Origin: Lactifluus volemus
Lineage: Eukaryota > Basidiomycota > Agaricomycetes > Russulales > Russulaceae
NCBI GenBank assembly: GCA_022376515.1
Contig: WTXI01000200.1
Span: 1 to 64,000, forward strand
Direction of reading: 5' to 3'
DNA length: 64,000 nt
The position numbers were made by a program, and so were the translations under genes. This document shows positions 48,658-61,584 of the stretch, one piece after another (position 1 is the stretch's first letter; the number at the start of each line of letters is the position of its first letter). A model generated the notes under the pieces. It was not told where the DNA came from, ran no database searches, and saw nothing but the letters and a program-made list of their open reading frames with translations.

Positions 48658-51004
48658 TGTGATTAAGCTCTAGCTCGGCAGGGTAGGTACTAGGGAAATG
48701 TCAATGGTGGCGGGCTCTCTGGAGACTCCTGTCTTAAGTATTGGGTCAATTGCCACATAAAGACAAGTATTGTAGAGGTACTATCGTTGTAGGGATGTTG
48801 GTGTGTTAGCGGATACTGAGGACAAGGCAGATACCAATGTCATCGCTTGCTCGATTATTCAACCTGATGGCCGCGGGGCATCACAGATCTTGATTAGCGC
48901 CAGGAACGTGCCCTCTGTATAATTTTCCTATGATTTCTTTGGCTATATTTTGATGGGACCGTCGGTCACCGTCCTTGCATGCCAACCTTGTCATCTCTCG
49001 CGGCCGAGAGTCCAGTAGCAAGGGGCGAATAATAATACTCACGGCAATTACCTTCTGAGATCTCTCGAGCAATACTGGGGCGTGCTGACTTCAGTCAACT
49101 CAGCGGGCGCGGCCGCCACATGATGCTCCGGGTTGAGCCGAACAGTATGGGGAACGGGTGACACGACTCGGTCACGAGCTGGCTACACCATACCCTACAC
49201 CACATCAGCGCTTAGCCGCGGGACACGTGTTTCCTTCTCTTGTAACGGTGTATTGAGTACTGTGCGTGTACGGTCAGAAGTAATAATAGTATCAAGAGCC
49301 AGGAGTGTTATCACAGCCGCCCTGATGCCTAGAGTTAGGGATCGACGATATACTTGTCACTCTTGTTGTCACTTACGCATCCATAAGCATTCTATACGAG
49401 TAGCTGGAAAATGACATGCCACGCGCAGGATCTGACTCATAAACGCTGCAACTCTTGGAAGACTCGAGCGCCCTGTGGACGCTAGATAGTGTGAGCAACT
49501 GATGGGCCAATGACGGCAGACCTTACCTAAGAGTCAAAATACAGCTTCACCCTGCGCAATTGGATGTCTGAATCGGTAGGTAGGGATCGACTGTAGGGAT
49601 CGCTACGATCAAAAAACGTGTCCGAGAGTAAACGTTTCATTCAGCTTTCCCTCGTTCACAGCATACTTATTTAAGAATGATTGCCATATGGAGGTGCGTG
49701 TCACCGGCAGTTATGAAGAACCACGTCTCTCTATGTGAAACGTCAAACTGTGGAGTAGGGTTGTCTCCGAAGACTAGAGAGATGACTCTGAAACAAGAAA
49801 AGGTAGCATCACACCCAAGATGCGCAGCAAAGAAGCACAGAGAAACCACTCGTGGTACAAGAACTTGAAGACGTGCAGGATAAGACTGAAAGTCAGGGTG
49901 TCGGCCTGGGGGAAATGTTGAAAAAGGGAAGACCGATAACAGAATTTCGTTCCTGTTACGGTGAAAGTCATGAAGTTGGGTATGCCGAGGGGAGACAAAG
50001 GAACCGTGTTGGCTTGAAACCCGCCATGTCGGTGGTTCGGGTGGAACCTTGAAAGGATTTAATGGATCTGCTTAATTTGGGCTCTATAGTCACATCAGAA
50101 ACCGGTGGAATAGGGGTTAGAGGATAGACGGGACAAGGGCACGAGGAGAGGGCGAAGCGAGCGAGTGCGTAGTTAGACGGCTGACATAATGGATGAACAA
50201 GTTTCTTGACGCGAAAACGACTCGAGTGGCAGAACACGCCCCTCCACCGGGGATACTGTATGCCGACCCTGGTTCCGGCACCGTCTCTCGGTTAGGAAAG
50301 TCTTAGGGCCTGGAAAGTTCCAGCCAGACCTAGTACCGACTAGGTGCAAAAATGAACCCTTCACAAATGTGGTCTTAGCAGCCAGTGGTAGATATGTCCG
50401 GGCACTGGTATGGCTGTGGGTACCGGTGACCGGTGACCTTCCAAGTATCTTCGAATGCCTGCTATCTCAGGGTAATAAGGAAATTGAGAAAGGACCCGAA
50501 GATGGTAACTTGCAATAGATATGCCAAATATGGCATATCAATGGAGCGAATGTGAATTGGACATCTCTTCCCTGGCGTGGCTTTTCGACAATTGACAAAT
50601 TGATGTCCGAATGAATAGATAACTTAGATGGCGCCAACACTGCAGGAGTCACATGTAACGTACTAGCCAAAGTTGCCAAACACATGACCACGTGGACAAT
50701 TCATGAAGCATGAGATGAACTACTAGGGGCAGGGATATACACAAATTGGGTCCTTTACGAGTAGTTGAGCATATAGTAAGTCGTTAGGAAAATCAATAAA
50801 TATATTGTGATGAGTTGCCAATTCGAAGTGAACAACGTCTCCCATTTCGCGCCTCTTCAAGTTATAATAAGACGACCCGCGTCTCTCTTTCGTTGAGTGC
50901 CAAGAAATTATCATTAACACCGCATTGGCCTACTGAAAGGTCTACGAGGAGCGTGTGGTTGCAGTATCCCGTGTGGCTGCAGTTTCTACACAACAATATT
51001 CAAG
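48658..51004. other. Intergenic between S2 and S4
   Basis: The first 190 bp are shared with the S1 upstream region. No gene is supported in the remaining 2 kb. Confidence 0.35.
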
Positions 51005-51349
51005 TTAGCGCACTCGAACCAAGGCATCGCCAGAGAAAACAACCTCAGTCATGTTGAGAACATAGCTAGCTTCAATGGCAAATCGCCGAGCCGTTCTGTA
51101 TCTTCTCCAGCACGGCCTGTTTATTAGGCATCCTTGGATATCACGGACACTAGAATTTCCTTCGGATATATTTTCATTATGAATTGGAAACCCTACTCAC
51201 TGTACCAGTTGATCCTGGACCAAATTGTAATCACGGAGCGTCATGTCGGCCTCCCAAGCGTCAAGCAGGGCACGGGTCTGTTCGAGTTTCCTTTCGCCAA
51301 GGTCAACTAAATTTTTCCAGTGGAGCCTTGAGATGTTGGAAGGGTACAT
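51005..51349 (-). CDS. S4: small DUF6532-N-terminal-like protein
   Basis: Exon 1 is 51349-51201 (start MYPSNISRLHWKNLVDLG), containing KLEQTRALLDAWEADMTLRD and ending phase 2 at a gtgagt donor. Exon 2 is 51149-51044 (106 nt), reading HVRDIQGCLINRPCWRRYRT and ending NMTE before GT. Read through, the frame stops at 51005, giving 97 residues. KLEQTR.L is shared exactly with exon 1 of A-prime (KLEQTRLLVEQFG), the clearest sequence link between the solo modules and the DUF6532 genes. Confidence 0.6.
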
Positions 51350-53725
51350 GGATTCGGAGGGATAGTTTAATGGAGAAAAGGGGGTTTATGAGAAGGGGGA
51401 GAGGAAAGCGTCGGCAGATGTGTGTGTTGGCAAGCAGAGAAAAGGCCTTTTTAAGCCAAAAAGGCACGTCCTTCGTATTTTTTTCATGAGACCAAGGCGC
51501 AGCAGTGGTCGAAGAACGTGAGGACGCATCGACGTGGACCGCCCCAAGCTGTGTAGGCTCCATTAGGTAGCTAGTGACCACGCCCCCGGGCCGTTGATCG
51601 CCTCAAAAAAAAAGGCACAGCTATGGTTCCCTCAAGTTCTGCGATCCATGTTACCCGTTTGCATCCACACATGTACTGGAAACCCTCGATTCGGACAGTT
51701 GTGTCTCCGTCATTCTATAATACTGCGACTTGGTGAGCTCCCAGCAGTTGCGAGTCGGGATGTTTCTAGACCGCTCACATCATCGAGTCTGCTGTTACCA
51801 CCTGGATCACTCACGTTGCGCCACGTTGCAATCAGCCCCCTCTATGCAGTGTTTTTTTATCCATCCTACATTGCCACCAACCAGCTTCCATGACTGTCAT
51901 TCGCATTCGCGAGAGGTGTAATGAAACCGGAAATTGAGCTATAATAACTACGACCGGCAATGCTGTACATAATTTCGGAGCCCTTTTTCGTCCTTGCCAC
52001 TCCCATCGTGGGTATAACATGGTCATCAATACCGAAAGTGAGTTTATCATACGAGCAGGTACTAGTTGATGCCTCGTTCCTGTTTGCTGAGCATTCGTCT
52101 GGGTCCCAAGAACATGCAAAGTCGGTGTGCATCATGATCGCATGCAACGAACATACCAGGCGTGCGAAGGGCAACTAACAAATGTTCATGGATCTGACTA
52201 TAAAACAACTTACGCTCTAGTGGCGTCCTATTCATCCGATCCACCCATGCTGCTCGTTCACCAGGCAGGTAATGCACAAGACTAGTTGATCGGGCCTTTT
52301 GACAATTGAAGTCGAAATCAACGCATAGGACGCGCGCGAGCAAGGAATCTAGCCACTGGGCGACAATACAACCCTCTGAAACCTTTAATTTTCATATCGA
52401 CGTTCTATCTGCTTCTACGATGTTTCGTGTGCCCGCCCTGCCACCGGCTGTGCCCTAATAATCGATGAGGCTATTACAACCACGTGATCTGGGAGATCCC
52501 GCGAAATATGAACGCGAAGGGCGTGGTGTGGCCGGAAAGAGGGCGGCGCCAGATATGGAGCGAATGCCAGAGTAGAAGCTGAAACAGGACCCGGTTTACC
52601 GTGTCGTGAATTTGGAGGCAAAACTGCTATGGAAAGCGTTCCGAGCCCATTCGAGCCTTCACCGCAGCCATCCCTGGGCGATATATGTTAGCCGCGCGAG
52701 ACGAAATAACGCGGCTCGGTAGGCAACCTACTTCAACCCGACACTGGAAGGGTGTTTGATTAGAGGGCTCAGATACCCGCGATGCTGAGGAACACCTCGA
52801 CGAACACCCGATTTCATTGATGACGTGTCGAATGGGAATAATTACCGTAATACTGCATCGGATGTGCTGAAGTTAGGAATTCGCGGTCCACGTTGTGCTT
52901 GTGCAAAAGCCACGAATGGGTCGCATTATCGGTATAGGAAGCGACGAGGTGATAACGATAGTTGCGTCGCTGCTAATGAGTCCTGACGTGGATATATTCA
53001 TTTCCTTTACAGTAAGGTGAGCACGTTGCGCTTCACGACCCTGCATGACTCGGAGAGCCAAGACAAATGGCAATATATGGTCAAATGCCGCAGCTTGGCG
53101 CTGACTGGCAACAAAGCGGACCGTTGCCGGTTGCCGGCGACGATTTCCGGCGTTCGGCTGCGGGACAGAATCACGAAGCTCAAGAACCCTTCGCAATCTA
53201 GATTCCTGTGGTCCTTCTTTTCTGTTGGTCCACGAAGTTTAGCGCATCTAGCCTGAGTTGTGAACACCAAAAATTCCGTCATTTGGTTTTGGTTCTTGGG
53301 TTTTGACACAATTATCATATTTTAACTACATATTCTGAAGATCACCATCCACTGAGAGCATACAGTTGCAGAAAACCTCTGGGGGTATATTATCAGAGCA
53401 ATATCAAGCCCAGATCACACAAAGATCAGTGTTATCGGGGGGGCGGAAGAAAGGAGGTAAAAATCACAATTATCACTCCCTAGGGAGTTATCACTTCTAT
53501 GTAAGCGATATAGCTTGGTCAGCACCACTCATTTATTAAAATCAACTTTTTTTATTTAATTCAGTTGGACAGCCACTCGGATCGATGATCCGGCAACGTA
53601 CAATGCGAGGACGTAAAGCGAAGGCATCGTTCTTATGGGAAACGAGAATTTGAATATATATAAGTACTATTTGCAAGTGAGGGGGTGGAAATCGTATTGA
53701 TACATTGATTGCAGATGACGAGATT
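51350..53725. other. Intergenic between S4 and S3
   Basis: Minus-strand frames at 51866-52343 (pieces GERAAWVDRMNRTPLE and FGIDDHVIPTMGVARTKKG) could be exons of an unrecognised gene, but I could not build a consistent model. A 6-bp G run lies near 53440. Otherwise nothing. Confidence 0.3.
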
Positions 53726-54295
53726 CTAAAATTTCGGAATGTGGCTTCGAACAACCGCGAGCGTACTCAGCGAGGGATCGCGATTAACCCCGAGCCGGCT
53801 TCTTGAGGGGTGTCTGAGGATCCGATGACAGCAAGTTCTATGCGATAACGTCAGTTTCTCCACCCGAACCAGGGTGCAGAGCAAAATGACCTCGATCACT
53901 TCGAGTCCTCGCTCTGCTGTCCGAGAAAATAACCTGGCCGGTGTGCCTCGCGCCCAAAAGGGCTTCGTCATCAAAACTTGTCTGAGGTCCTCGGCACTGG
54001 GAAACATTTTACATTTTCTTCGGACGAATCGCCACGAATTGTCTACTCACCGTACTAGCCAATCTCTAACCAGCGTGAAATCATTGGGCTCTAATTGGGC
54101 CCCGGAGGTATTGAGCAAGTGACGGGTCTGTGATACTTGGCGGTCGCCATGCTCGACTAGCTTCTTCCAGCCAGGCATCCAGAAGTTGTGGAAACACATT
54201 GTGTTCATCTCCGAATCGTCGATATTGACGAGGTTCCCGGTCGTGTGGGAGGTGGAGGGAGGGGGTGTGCGTGGGCGTGGGCTCTGTCGGGACAT
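53726..54295 (-). CDS. S3: small DUF6532-N-terminal-like protein
   Basis: Exon 1 is 54295-54051 (start MSRQSPRPRTPPPSTSH), containing VEHGDRQVSQTRHLLNTSGA and ending VRDWLVR at a phase-2 gtgagt donor. Exon 2 starts at 53996, reads AEDLRQVLMTKPFWARGTPA and reaches the conserved 106-nt boundary (GLEVIE, 53891). Read through, the frame ends at 53726, giving 171 residues. It has a Pro/Ser-rich head that the other S genes lack. Fifth locus with this two-exon architecture. Confidence 0.58.
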
Positions 54296-55309
54296 GTCGA
54301 GAGCTTGGATTAGTGGGCGAGCCCAGTTTCTTTGAGCTAAATGTGACTTGAATTTATATATATTTGTCCGCGCATGTGTTATCAACGCACAGGAATTTTT
54401 TCGTAAATAGGAAGCCCGATGCCGGTAATGGGCTCTCCGGATCGGCATCCGGCTACCTTCGCGGAGATCTAAGCCGGTGCCTGACCGGCGTACCGCGCAG
54501 CTAGAAGGGAGAGGAATGATGGTTAGTCGTCTTATTCAAGCCAAATGCTAATGGTAAAGTGCTGGTATTTTTTATAAACTAAAGAGAATGCTCTTAGAAG
54601 TGGCCAGGAAATTCCCTGTGATGCATGGGGCAAGAGAAGGGCATGAGAAGCATGCAAATAGTGCTTCGTTCCAAAAAAAGGCAGCCTTAAAGGCTTTTAG
54701 CAAAATGATGATCAAGATAAACTCATGATGCAATGAACGCCGGCCGATCGGGGGCGAGGCTCGAGTAAAATGTATATCCGTGCCGATCCGGGTCGATCTC
54801 AGAGGTCAGGCATAGTCACACAGTTGTCATACTGTGTGTGTCTCTGACACAACGGTGAACCAGAAAAGGGTCCGTAAAGGTGATCGCATCGTACTTCAGG
54901 CCATCTTCTCTTCTGAGATTTAGACAAAGCCGGATCAGGAGTAGTTTAACCCCGCGGGGAAACGCAGATCTCATTAGATTTCCCCATCTGAGAGCACAGG
55001 GTATACGTAGCATTGAGCGAGAATCGTGATAGGTGTCTAGGTGAATACATGTCATCAGAAAGAGGAAGGCTCGTAATTTCATTAAAGGCATGAGAGAAGT
55101 TAAACATATTCCCAGGGGAGACGTAAACCGTGTGGACTTTCAGAGTCGGTGCACCAAGCATCAGGGCCAAGGGTGTGCGCAGTGCTAAACGGGGTTATCA
55201 AGACACGTAGATAACTGTTGGAAGGAACAGGACATCATTTGACGAAATGGGCAGTAGATAATTCATATATCCGTATCATGAAACGCCGTGAAACTCCGCG
55301 GGTGTCTCT
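54296..55309. other. Intergenic, nothing recognised
   Basis: AT-rich, short frames only. Confidence 0.4.
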
Positions 55310-55766
55310 TCACATGGTGACTCGTAGGCCCCCATATTCAGCGAGTTCCCTGGGGTGATCGCGACTGAGCGAAATGACACACATCCTACTTCGCGGAACA
55401 TCAAGCTCGCGAGAAGTTGCCTCGACAAGCTGTTTTGGATGGTGAGTGAGTGTTCGTTTCGTCCCAAGGGGCGAAAGGTCGGGACTTACTGCTGGATTGA
55501 AAATCCCAGGAGCGAAAGCGAGACTGTATGGTGTCAACATTATAAAGGAAGACAGCCGAAAAGAATACTGCTTACTCGACTGTGATCGTTGGGAAAGCTT
55601 CGTCGAGCAGACGAGCGTTCGGATGGAGCTCGCTTGGTATAGTCTCGATGCTTCGATACGCGTGGACAAATATAACTCTCCGAGCATCTGGGATATTCTC
55701 CTGCACGGAAAGCAGAGCCCGTAACATGACATGGATCTGAACCATGTGATAGAAGTCTAGCCCCAC
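55310..55766 (-). CDS. Small protein of unrecognised family
   Basis: Three exons, 55766-55576, 55523-55490 (34 nt) and 55429-55310, splice in frame through canonical GT-AG sites into about 114 residues. Visible: ENIPDARRVIFVHAYRSIET, PNARLLDEAFPTITVDLAFA, LVEATSRELDVPRSRM, and the end YGGLRVTM. I do not recognise the family. The regular hydrophobic spacing and clean splicing make it a credible gene. It lies 12 bp from the permease stop codon on the same strand, so it could instead be a downstream fragment of something larger. The 5' exon may be incomplete. Confidence 0.45.
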
Positions 55767-55778
55767 AGAAAGATTTTT

Positions 55779-58287
55779 TCACGGACGTACATCATCATCT
55801 TTTATCCATACACAGACGCGTGCAGCACGGCGGGACTTGTACCACGATATGAGCCGGTGCCGCCAATTCCGGGTCATCTTCCACCGTGAAAGCGGGCTAG
55901 CGGAATAGGAGAGCAGAATAAATCTCATGATAGTCGGTTGTGCACTTATTGCGACTAGTGCGATGAGAACTAAGAGGAAAGATGCGGAAAAAACGCCAAG
56001 GGCTATAGGTCTGTACACAATAAGCCAGGACTAGACTGAAGGCGGGGAAACAGCATACGCAAGTATAACGTTGCCAACCAAAGTCACGATGACAACCACA
56101 AAAGCCATGAAGAGAGTAAACGTCCCGGAGTGTGGTGGACGGGACAGGCGGGGTCGATTCACCTTGAGAAGAAGAGAGGATACTGCAAACTAAGCAGTAT
56201 TCCGAGGTTCAAGTCATGCTTTTTTTGGCCATATAATTCGTTCGACTCACGAGGAAGATCTGAAATATAAACGCGACGGAAAACACGTACGAGACGGTCG
56301 AAAGGCTCATCCCCGAGCCAACATAAAGTAGGAGCGACAGTCCTGAAGAAAACAGCGTTGCGATGTGTTGGCTGCCCGTTACCGGGAGCCTCAAGCTAAA
56401 CCAACGCGGAAGAATATGGTCGCTAAGGAAGACCGCATAGATGTCAGCAATTCCGGTTATTAGATATTGCGCATGAGGGACTTACTGGGCCATGCGGTCA
56501 AGTAGTTGAATAGTGGTGACTATTCCGGTCATCACGCCACCGAGGAGCACCGATACCGCATCGATTAATACCAAAATCTGAAGCCACCTTCCGCCGGCGA
56601 GGCTACCGAGGGCCGACAAAACGTTCGCGCCACTGACAATAGTGCTGACCGGAAATAGCGCGCACGCGAGGAGGCAGAGCACTGTGTTGAAGAGAGCAGA
56701 GACAATAATGAGGTTTCGCAGTATCGCGGAGTAATCCTTAGCGCGGATAACCTCGATGTAAGACGGTGTGCATTCAAACCCTGCAAACGTTGTGTTTAAG
56801 TCGTAACAACCGAGACGCCCAGTCATGCAGTTACCTGTAACGCCGAGAAACGCAACACACACGCCATAAAACAGCGCACGAGCGGTTTCGATCGCCGATC
56901 CGGGACGTAGCGCCCAATTCTGCTTTAGCATCGTAGAATGCGGATCGTGGGTGGCCCAATGGACGATACCTGCAACCACGAGCACAAGCATCGCTATTAT
57001 CTAAAAATGGGCGCACCCGTTCGGTTAGCGGGAAGCCTGTATATCTCTATTTCGCGTGAAAGGAGGCACGTGCGTGGAATACAAATACAGCCGCCGTTGC
57101 CGAGGCGCTTTCTCTGATCCCGGCAAGAGCGAGAACGCTAAGCGCGATGAGGAACAGGACGGTGAGCATGCTAGTCGAGATAGGCATGGCGTGAATCTCG
57201 GAACTCAGATAGGCGCTTGCAGTTGCGGCAGAGACCGCGGACGTCGCAACTGCATCCAAAAGGGTTGCGGCTGCCCCAACGAGGGAAAGCATTTTCCCTG
57301 AAAATTGGAGGAGGTAGACGTAGTTCCTGGAAGATAAATGTGACTCGGGGACGTTGGCGGAGGTCATTGAGAGATGAGACGTACGATCCGTTGATGCGCA
57401 CGGTGGAGGCGAGCTCGACCAGCAACGGGCGGAAAAAGATGAGGAGCAGAGAAGCCGTCAATAAACATAGGGGTGAGTATATTCCTATAAACACAAGATT
57501 CGGTTTGTCACAATAGCGACGAGACCCGGTCCCAGGCAGGCATACCAGCAGCGGCGACAACCAAGGGAAACGCGTAGAAAACGCTTCCAGACACGTCATT
57601 ACCAGACACGGACATGGCAGCGATGTGCCCGAGTACCTCGTGCGGGCCCTTGAGCCGCGTTTCCGCATCTCTCAAGTTCTCGGGGGAAATATCCAAGTAT
57701 CGCATCTCTCCCCATCCCTGAAAAATACCCACCATTAGAAAAGGGAGAAAGAAATGGTACCCCGGACAAAAAGAGAGGTAATCACCGCAAACTCCCACTC
57801 GGAGTCCAGGTGCGGCACACGAGAATGAGAGACCTTCATCTTCAGGCTGTCGGCTCCACGATCCCGACGTTGCCGACGAACAATCTACACACGAAACAAA
57901 ACATGACAATATGGGTGGTGTTTAAGCGAAAAAGGTACATAACGCGGATATACGCACCATGTGGAACTCGCTCTGCGCGAAAGAAGGTGGACTTGGACGC
58001 GTGGTAGAAAAGGCACGCTCTGCCGGAGTGACCACGGTGGCGAGACCATCATCGCTCTTTGTGCGGTGAGGCTCCATCGCGTAGTCGTCACCCGGCACAT
58101 GTTGGAGGGGGCGCTCGTTTAAGTTGTGTCCATCTGGATCCTGAGTAATATTAACCTGGGCTGACGGATCGTGTCCCAGAGCCTGGGGGATCATCATGAT
58201 CTCCTCCTGGCCGTGCGCTAGCACTGATACTGGCGCGTGACTGAGTAATTCCGGCGCTTGGGCGTCATCTATCACAGGAGGTTCCAT
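55779..58287 (-). CDS. Amino-acid permease, APC superfamily
   Basis: About ten exons. Resolved: 58287-57958 (N-terminal cytosolic tail, start MEPPVIDDAQ), 57884-57786, 57717-57546, one starting at 57484, then four to six membrane exons, ending at 55779. Typical APC segments appear in order: GHIAAMSVSGNDVSGSVFYA, VGAAATLLDAVATSAVSAAT, ALFYGVCVAFLGVTG spliced to FECTPSYIEVIRAKDY, GANVLSALGSLAGGRW, LPVTGSQHIATLFSSGLSLL, NRPRLSRPPHSGTFTLFMAF. About eleven to twelve hydrophobic segments can be counted. A 48-bp intron (gtatgc...gtacag) removes an apparent stop near 56030, so the gene seems intact. One donor near 57070 looks non-GT (possibly GC). Predicted role: amino-acid or related solute uptake; substrate unknown. 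Confidence 0.83.
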
Positions 58288-59472
58288 CTAGCCTCGCGAT
58301 TGACTCGGACTTGAACCAAAAACAATTTTTTTTGCCCAGTGGATCTCGAGTTGGGGGAGCCTTGAAAGGTGGTCGTTAACGAAGATGCCACCTCGTCGTT
58401 TGGACCGATCGAAATTTCATCCCCTTTGTTTGTCGTTTCAGGAGGTATAGATCACGTGGTCGCGTGTTGATTGGGTGTGAATTGAGTTGCCAGCGCTCGA
58501 CATAGCCATGCAAATGGCGTGTCACGGTTAACGACAACCTCACCGTACGACACGTGTTCCCTATGTGCGACACACATAATACATCATTCACCTTCAAATT
58601 TCGGCTCATCAACAACCTTGGTTTTTTTTTTCACTTCGTTCGTCCGATGGTGGTGCCTATTTCTGTTCTTCCAATTTGGCCGCAGTTGTCACGTTGACGC
58701 TGAGGTTGGCTGTAGCATTCGCAAGCTCATTGGCTCGTGAAACATTGGCGTTGAGCTTTGAAAAGGGGAGGGTCTGTGACGGCAAGAACAACGCTCGCAC
58801 TTCAGTTGTACCGTAACCTACTTGTTAACGTGCGGGATCAACGCACTGTCACAGAACATATCATTAGCAGTTTTTTGAACGATATGTGGCGACAGGAGGT
58901 GCAAGGGATGCATTTCCAGGCGTGGCACGAGCTGGCTCTGGCACAATTCGCGAGGTTGACATAAATACATATGCCATTATTCTCCTACATCTAAGGTAGG
59001 AAAGTGAGGCCGAGAATTACAACAAGATCTTGGAGATACATGCGCCCTCAGAAGGCTTCATAGGATGCTCACACTCTCCTCAAACCAGAGTAGGCCCATA
59101 AAAATACAAATAATGGAGTTACCGTATCAACCAAACCGAGGCAAACGCGAGGCTAATTAAGGCAAAACTGGAACCCGGGACACACGAGGCATATCAGAGA
59201 CAAAGGAAAGAAGGAAAACATTAGTGTGGCATGAGGGCATCACTGGGAGCGGTAAACGGGTTTATGCACGAGGTGTATGGACGATGTAGCCAAGATGACG
59301 TTGTGGCGCGGGAAACAAGGCGATAATGGTGAGGCAGCTCCCCAGGAGCTTGTGAAGTGACAGAGAAGAGCGGTAGGAATGGATGAAAAGGGTGTCGAGA
59401 GAGAAGAGGCAAGAGGATATGGAGTGTGGCGTACGAAACGTAGCTGCAAGGTCAGCAACACGGCCGCTGAGC
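58288..59472. other. Permease 5' flank and DUF6535 3' flank
   Basis: 58440-58740 is repeated in diverged form at about 63520-63830 (shared tcacggttaac, ccgtacgacacgtg, gatggtggtgcct). The stretch 59080-59280 loosely resembles 14270-14760. Confidence 0.45.
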
Positions 59473-61584
59473 TTACAACGGGATGTTAACAATGTCGTCT
59501 GTGATGGTGGTGGCACTGAAAGCTACTGCCTGTGAAGTGCCAGAACGGCCCTGGATTCCGAGAGGAGGAGTGGGGCCGGTCAATGCAGCAGTTGTGGTAC
59601 GTTGGGTCAATTCGCCAAGTGGCGAGTCGTCAGCAAAGTTTGAAGCTGGAATGAGGAGGGGGGGAGGGTTCTGCCAGTGAGGGGACATGACAAGACCAGT
59701 GTCGTGGTGCGAAAGAAGGGGAGAAGTGATGGTATGCGTATGATCATTCTCGTCTACTGCTCCGTGGACAGGAGAGGTCGAGTCAGAGAAATTGGGTTGG
59801 GTTGCTGAGACATCAACGGTGCCTTGAGTTAAAGCATTGTAAACGTTGAGCAGGTTTTCACGGATCTCCGTAATAACCTCGTGGTTCGGCGCCTGCTCGA
59901 TTTTGTTCCACAAGGCAAGGAAGTCGTGCTGCAGTTCAGGAAGCGTGTTGTGAACGTCAAAATAGGAAAGTGACGGTAGGATGAATGATGATGCCAAAGC
60001 CATCTCCGAGTTACTATCCTCCAAAGAGTGAAAGATCTGGCGAGTGATGTGGGTCAGATTGGCAAGCATCACGTTGTCATTTCCACGTTTAAGGTAGCCC
60101 CGAATTACGCCTTCCGATTTGCCTAATTGATCTGCAGCGAGCGCAACCCAAGTATCGTTGCTTTCTTGCACGTTTGAAATGATACCAGCAACTATGCTTT
60201 GTGCACATAAACCAACCTCCTGCTGCGTGCCATTGCTTTGGGTCCTCAAGGAATGCCCCATGTCAACTGACTGCAGCACATCATGGCAATCCCGAGGAAA
60301 TATTTCTTCAAGGATTGAGGACGCTACATTCCGGAGGCGTACAGAGTCAGCAACGTTGACGCAGATGACGAGTCGCCGCATTTCTCCGAGTTGGGAAGGG
60401 CTGATGACCAAGTATGTTTCAACAATCTCTTCACGGCCATGTACAGCTTCTCTTTCCCCAACTTTGTAATCCTGCATACAGGGTCACGAACTACCGATGA
60501 TCGGCAGAAGCCAGGGATGTTCTCAAAGAATTTTATGAAATCAGAATCCTTGACGAGGGTCTTGAACAACTGGCCCAACACGCGGTCGTCGATCTTCGTC
60601 TGCGATTGAGAGCGGTGAACCTGTAAAAAACAGAGGAATTAAGCCTGACCTGCAAATACATAACGAATGTATACTAGTACAACGACCATATATTTACTTA
60701 CCGCGCTCAGACAGTATTCGAAGATGCAAAATGCGAAGGCGCAAAGCCATGAAACAGGAAAGACGAAGGCGAAGACACCTCGGCTGATATTAAAACCATA
60801 TATAGCAAGGCCCAGAAAGAAACACCACGCCGAAAAATATACCATGATCGTTAAAAACCAAGTGATTGGCGCACGCCAAGCCTTGTAATCATTGGCAACG
60901 ACATCTTGCACACGTGCTCGGTGGTGGGGGTCGTCCTGCGGGGACTTGGCAATCAGGATGCCTAAACTCATCCATCGCCATTCCGCTATAGCCACAATCG
61001 CAATGAAAAGATTAAGGCACAAGCTCAAGGACAAGAGTGTGTTCACCCAGATGGCGTATTTCGGAGGAGAGAAAGGAGGAGGTTGAGCCGGCACAGAAGG
61101 GCGAGACGTGTTGGAGTCTTCGAGAAGTTGAAGCTTATAGATATTCTCAAGGTAAAATTCAGACCTATCCTGTGGGTTTGGCGAGAGGTCCTGGAATGTC
61201 ACTGCAAGTATTGTCGCAACGGTGGCAGAAAATAAGCCCAACTGTAATATTGAGTCGATTTTCGAAGTGATGTGAAAAGAAAAATGAGGTGCGCACGAAG
61301 ACAATGAGCGTATCGGCGCCTGTCTTCAAGAATTCGGCGCTCCTGTAATCTTTCTCTATCGAACAATACATGCTAAAGAGAGGACCCGAGCTATCAATAA
61401 ATTCGGGAACTGGCTCCTGATTTTGAGTCATCTGAGTATCGTTCGGGGAGGCAGCTAGTGTACAGATTGATGAGAATATGGGGGACTGGCGTTGAGCGGA
61501 AGGTAACATACCTTGGGAGTTTACCGCCTTATCATCAGTTTCTAGTACGCTGAGGGTCCGGTGTTCCGACTCAGGCTGAGACAT
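59473..61584 (-). CDS. DUF6535-domain membrane protein with a one-base frameshift
   Basis: Exons 61584-61512, 61454-61297, 61241-60702 and 60620-59473. The N terminus (MSQPESEHRTLSVLE) leads to TGADTLIVF spliced to LGLFSATVATILAVTFQDL, then PPFSPPKYAIWVNTLLSLSL, the DUF6535 signature, with about four membrane segments. Exon 4 continues FFENIPGFCRSSVVRDP and LLKHTWSSALPNSEK, then must shift one frame to MRRLVICVNVADSVRL and run to the stop at 59473. The expected run of four A is three (ttt at 60381-60383 on the plus strand). With the shift the protein is about 640 residues; without it, it stops near 60324. Function unknown in this agaric family. Pseudogene or base-call error cannot be separated here. 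Confidence 0.78.
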
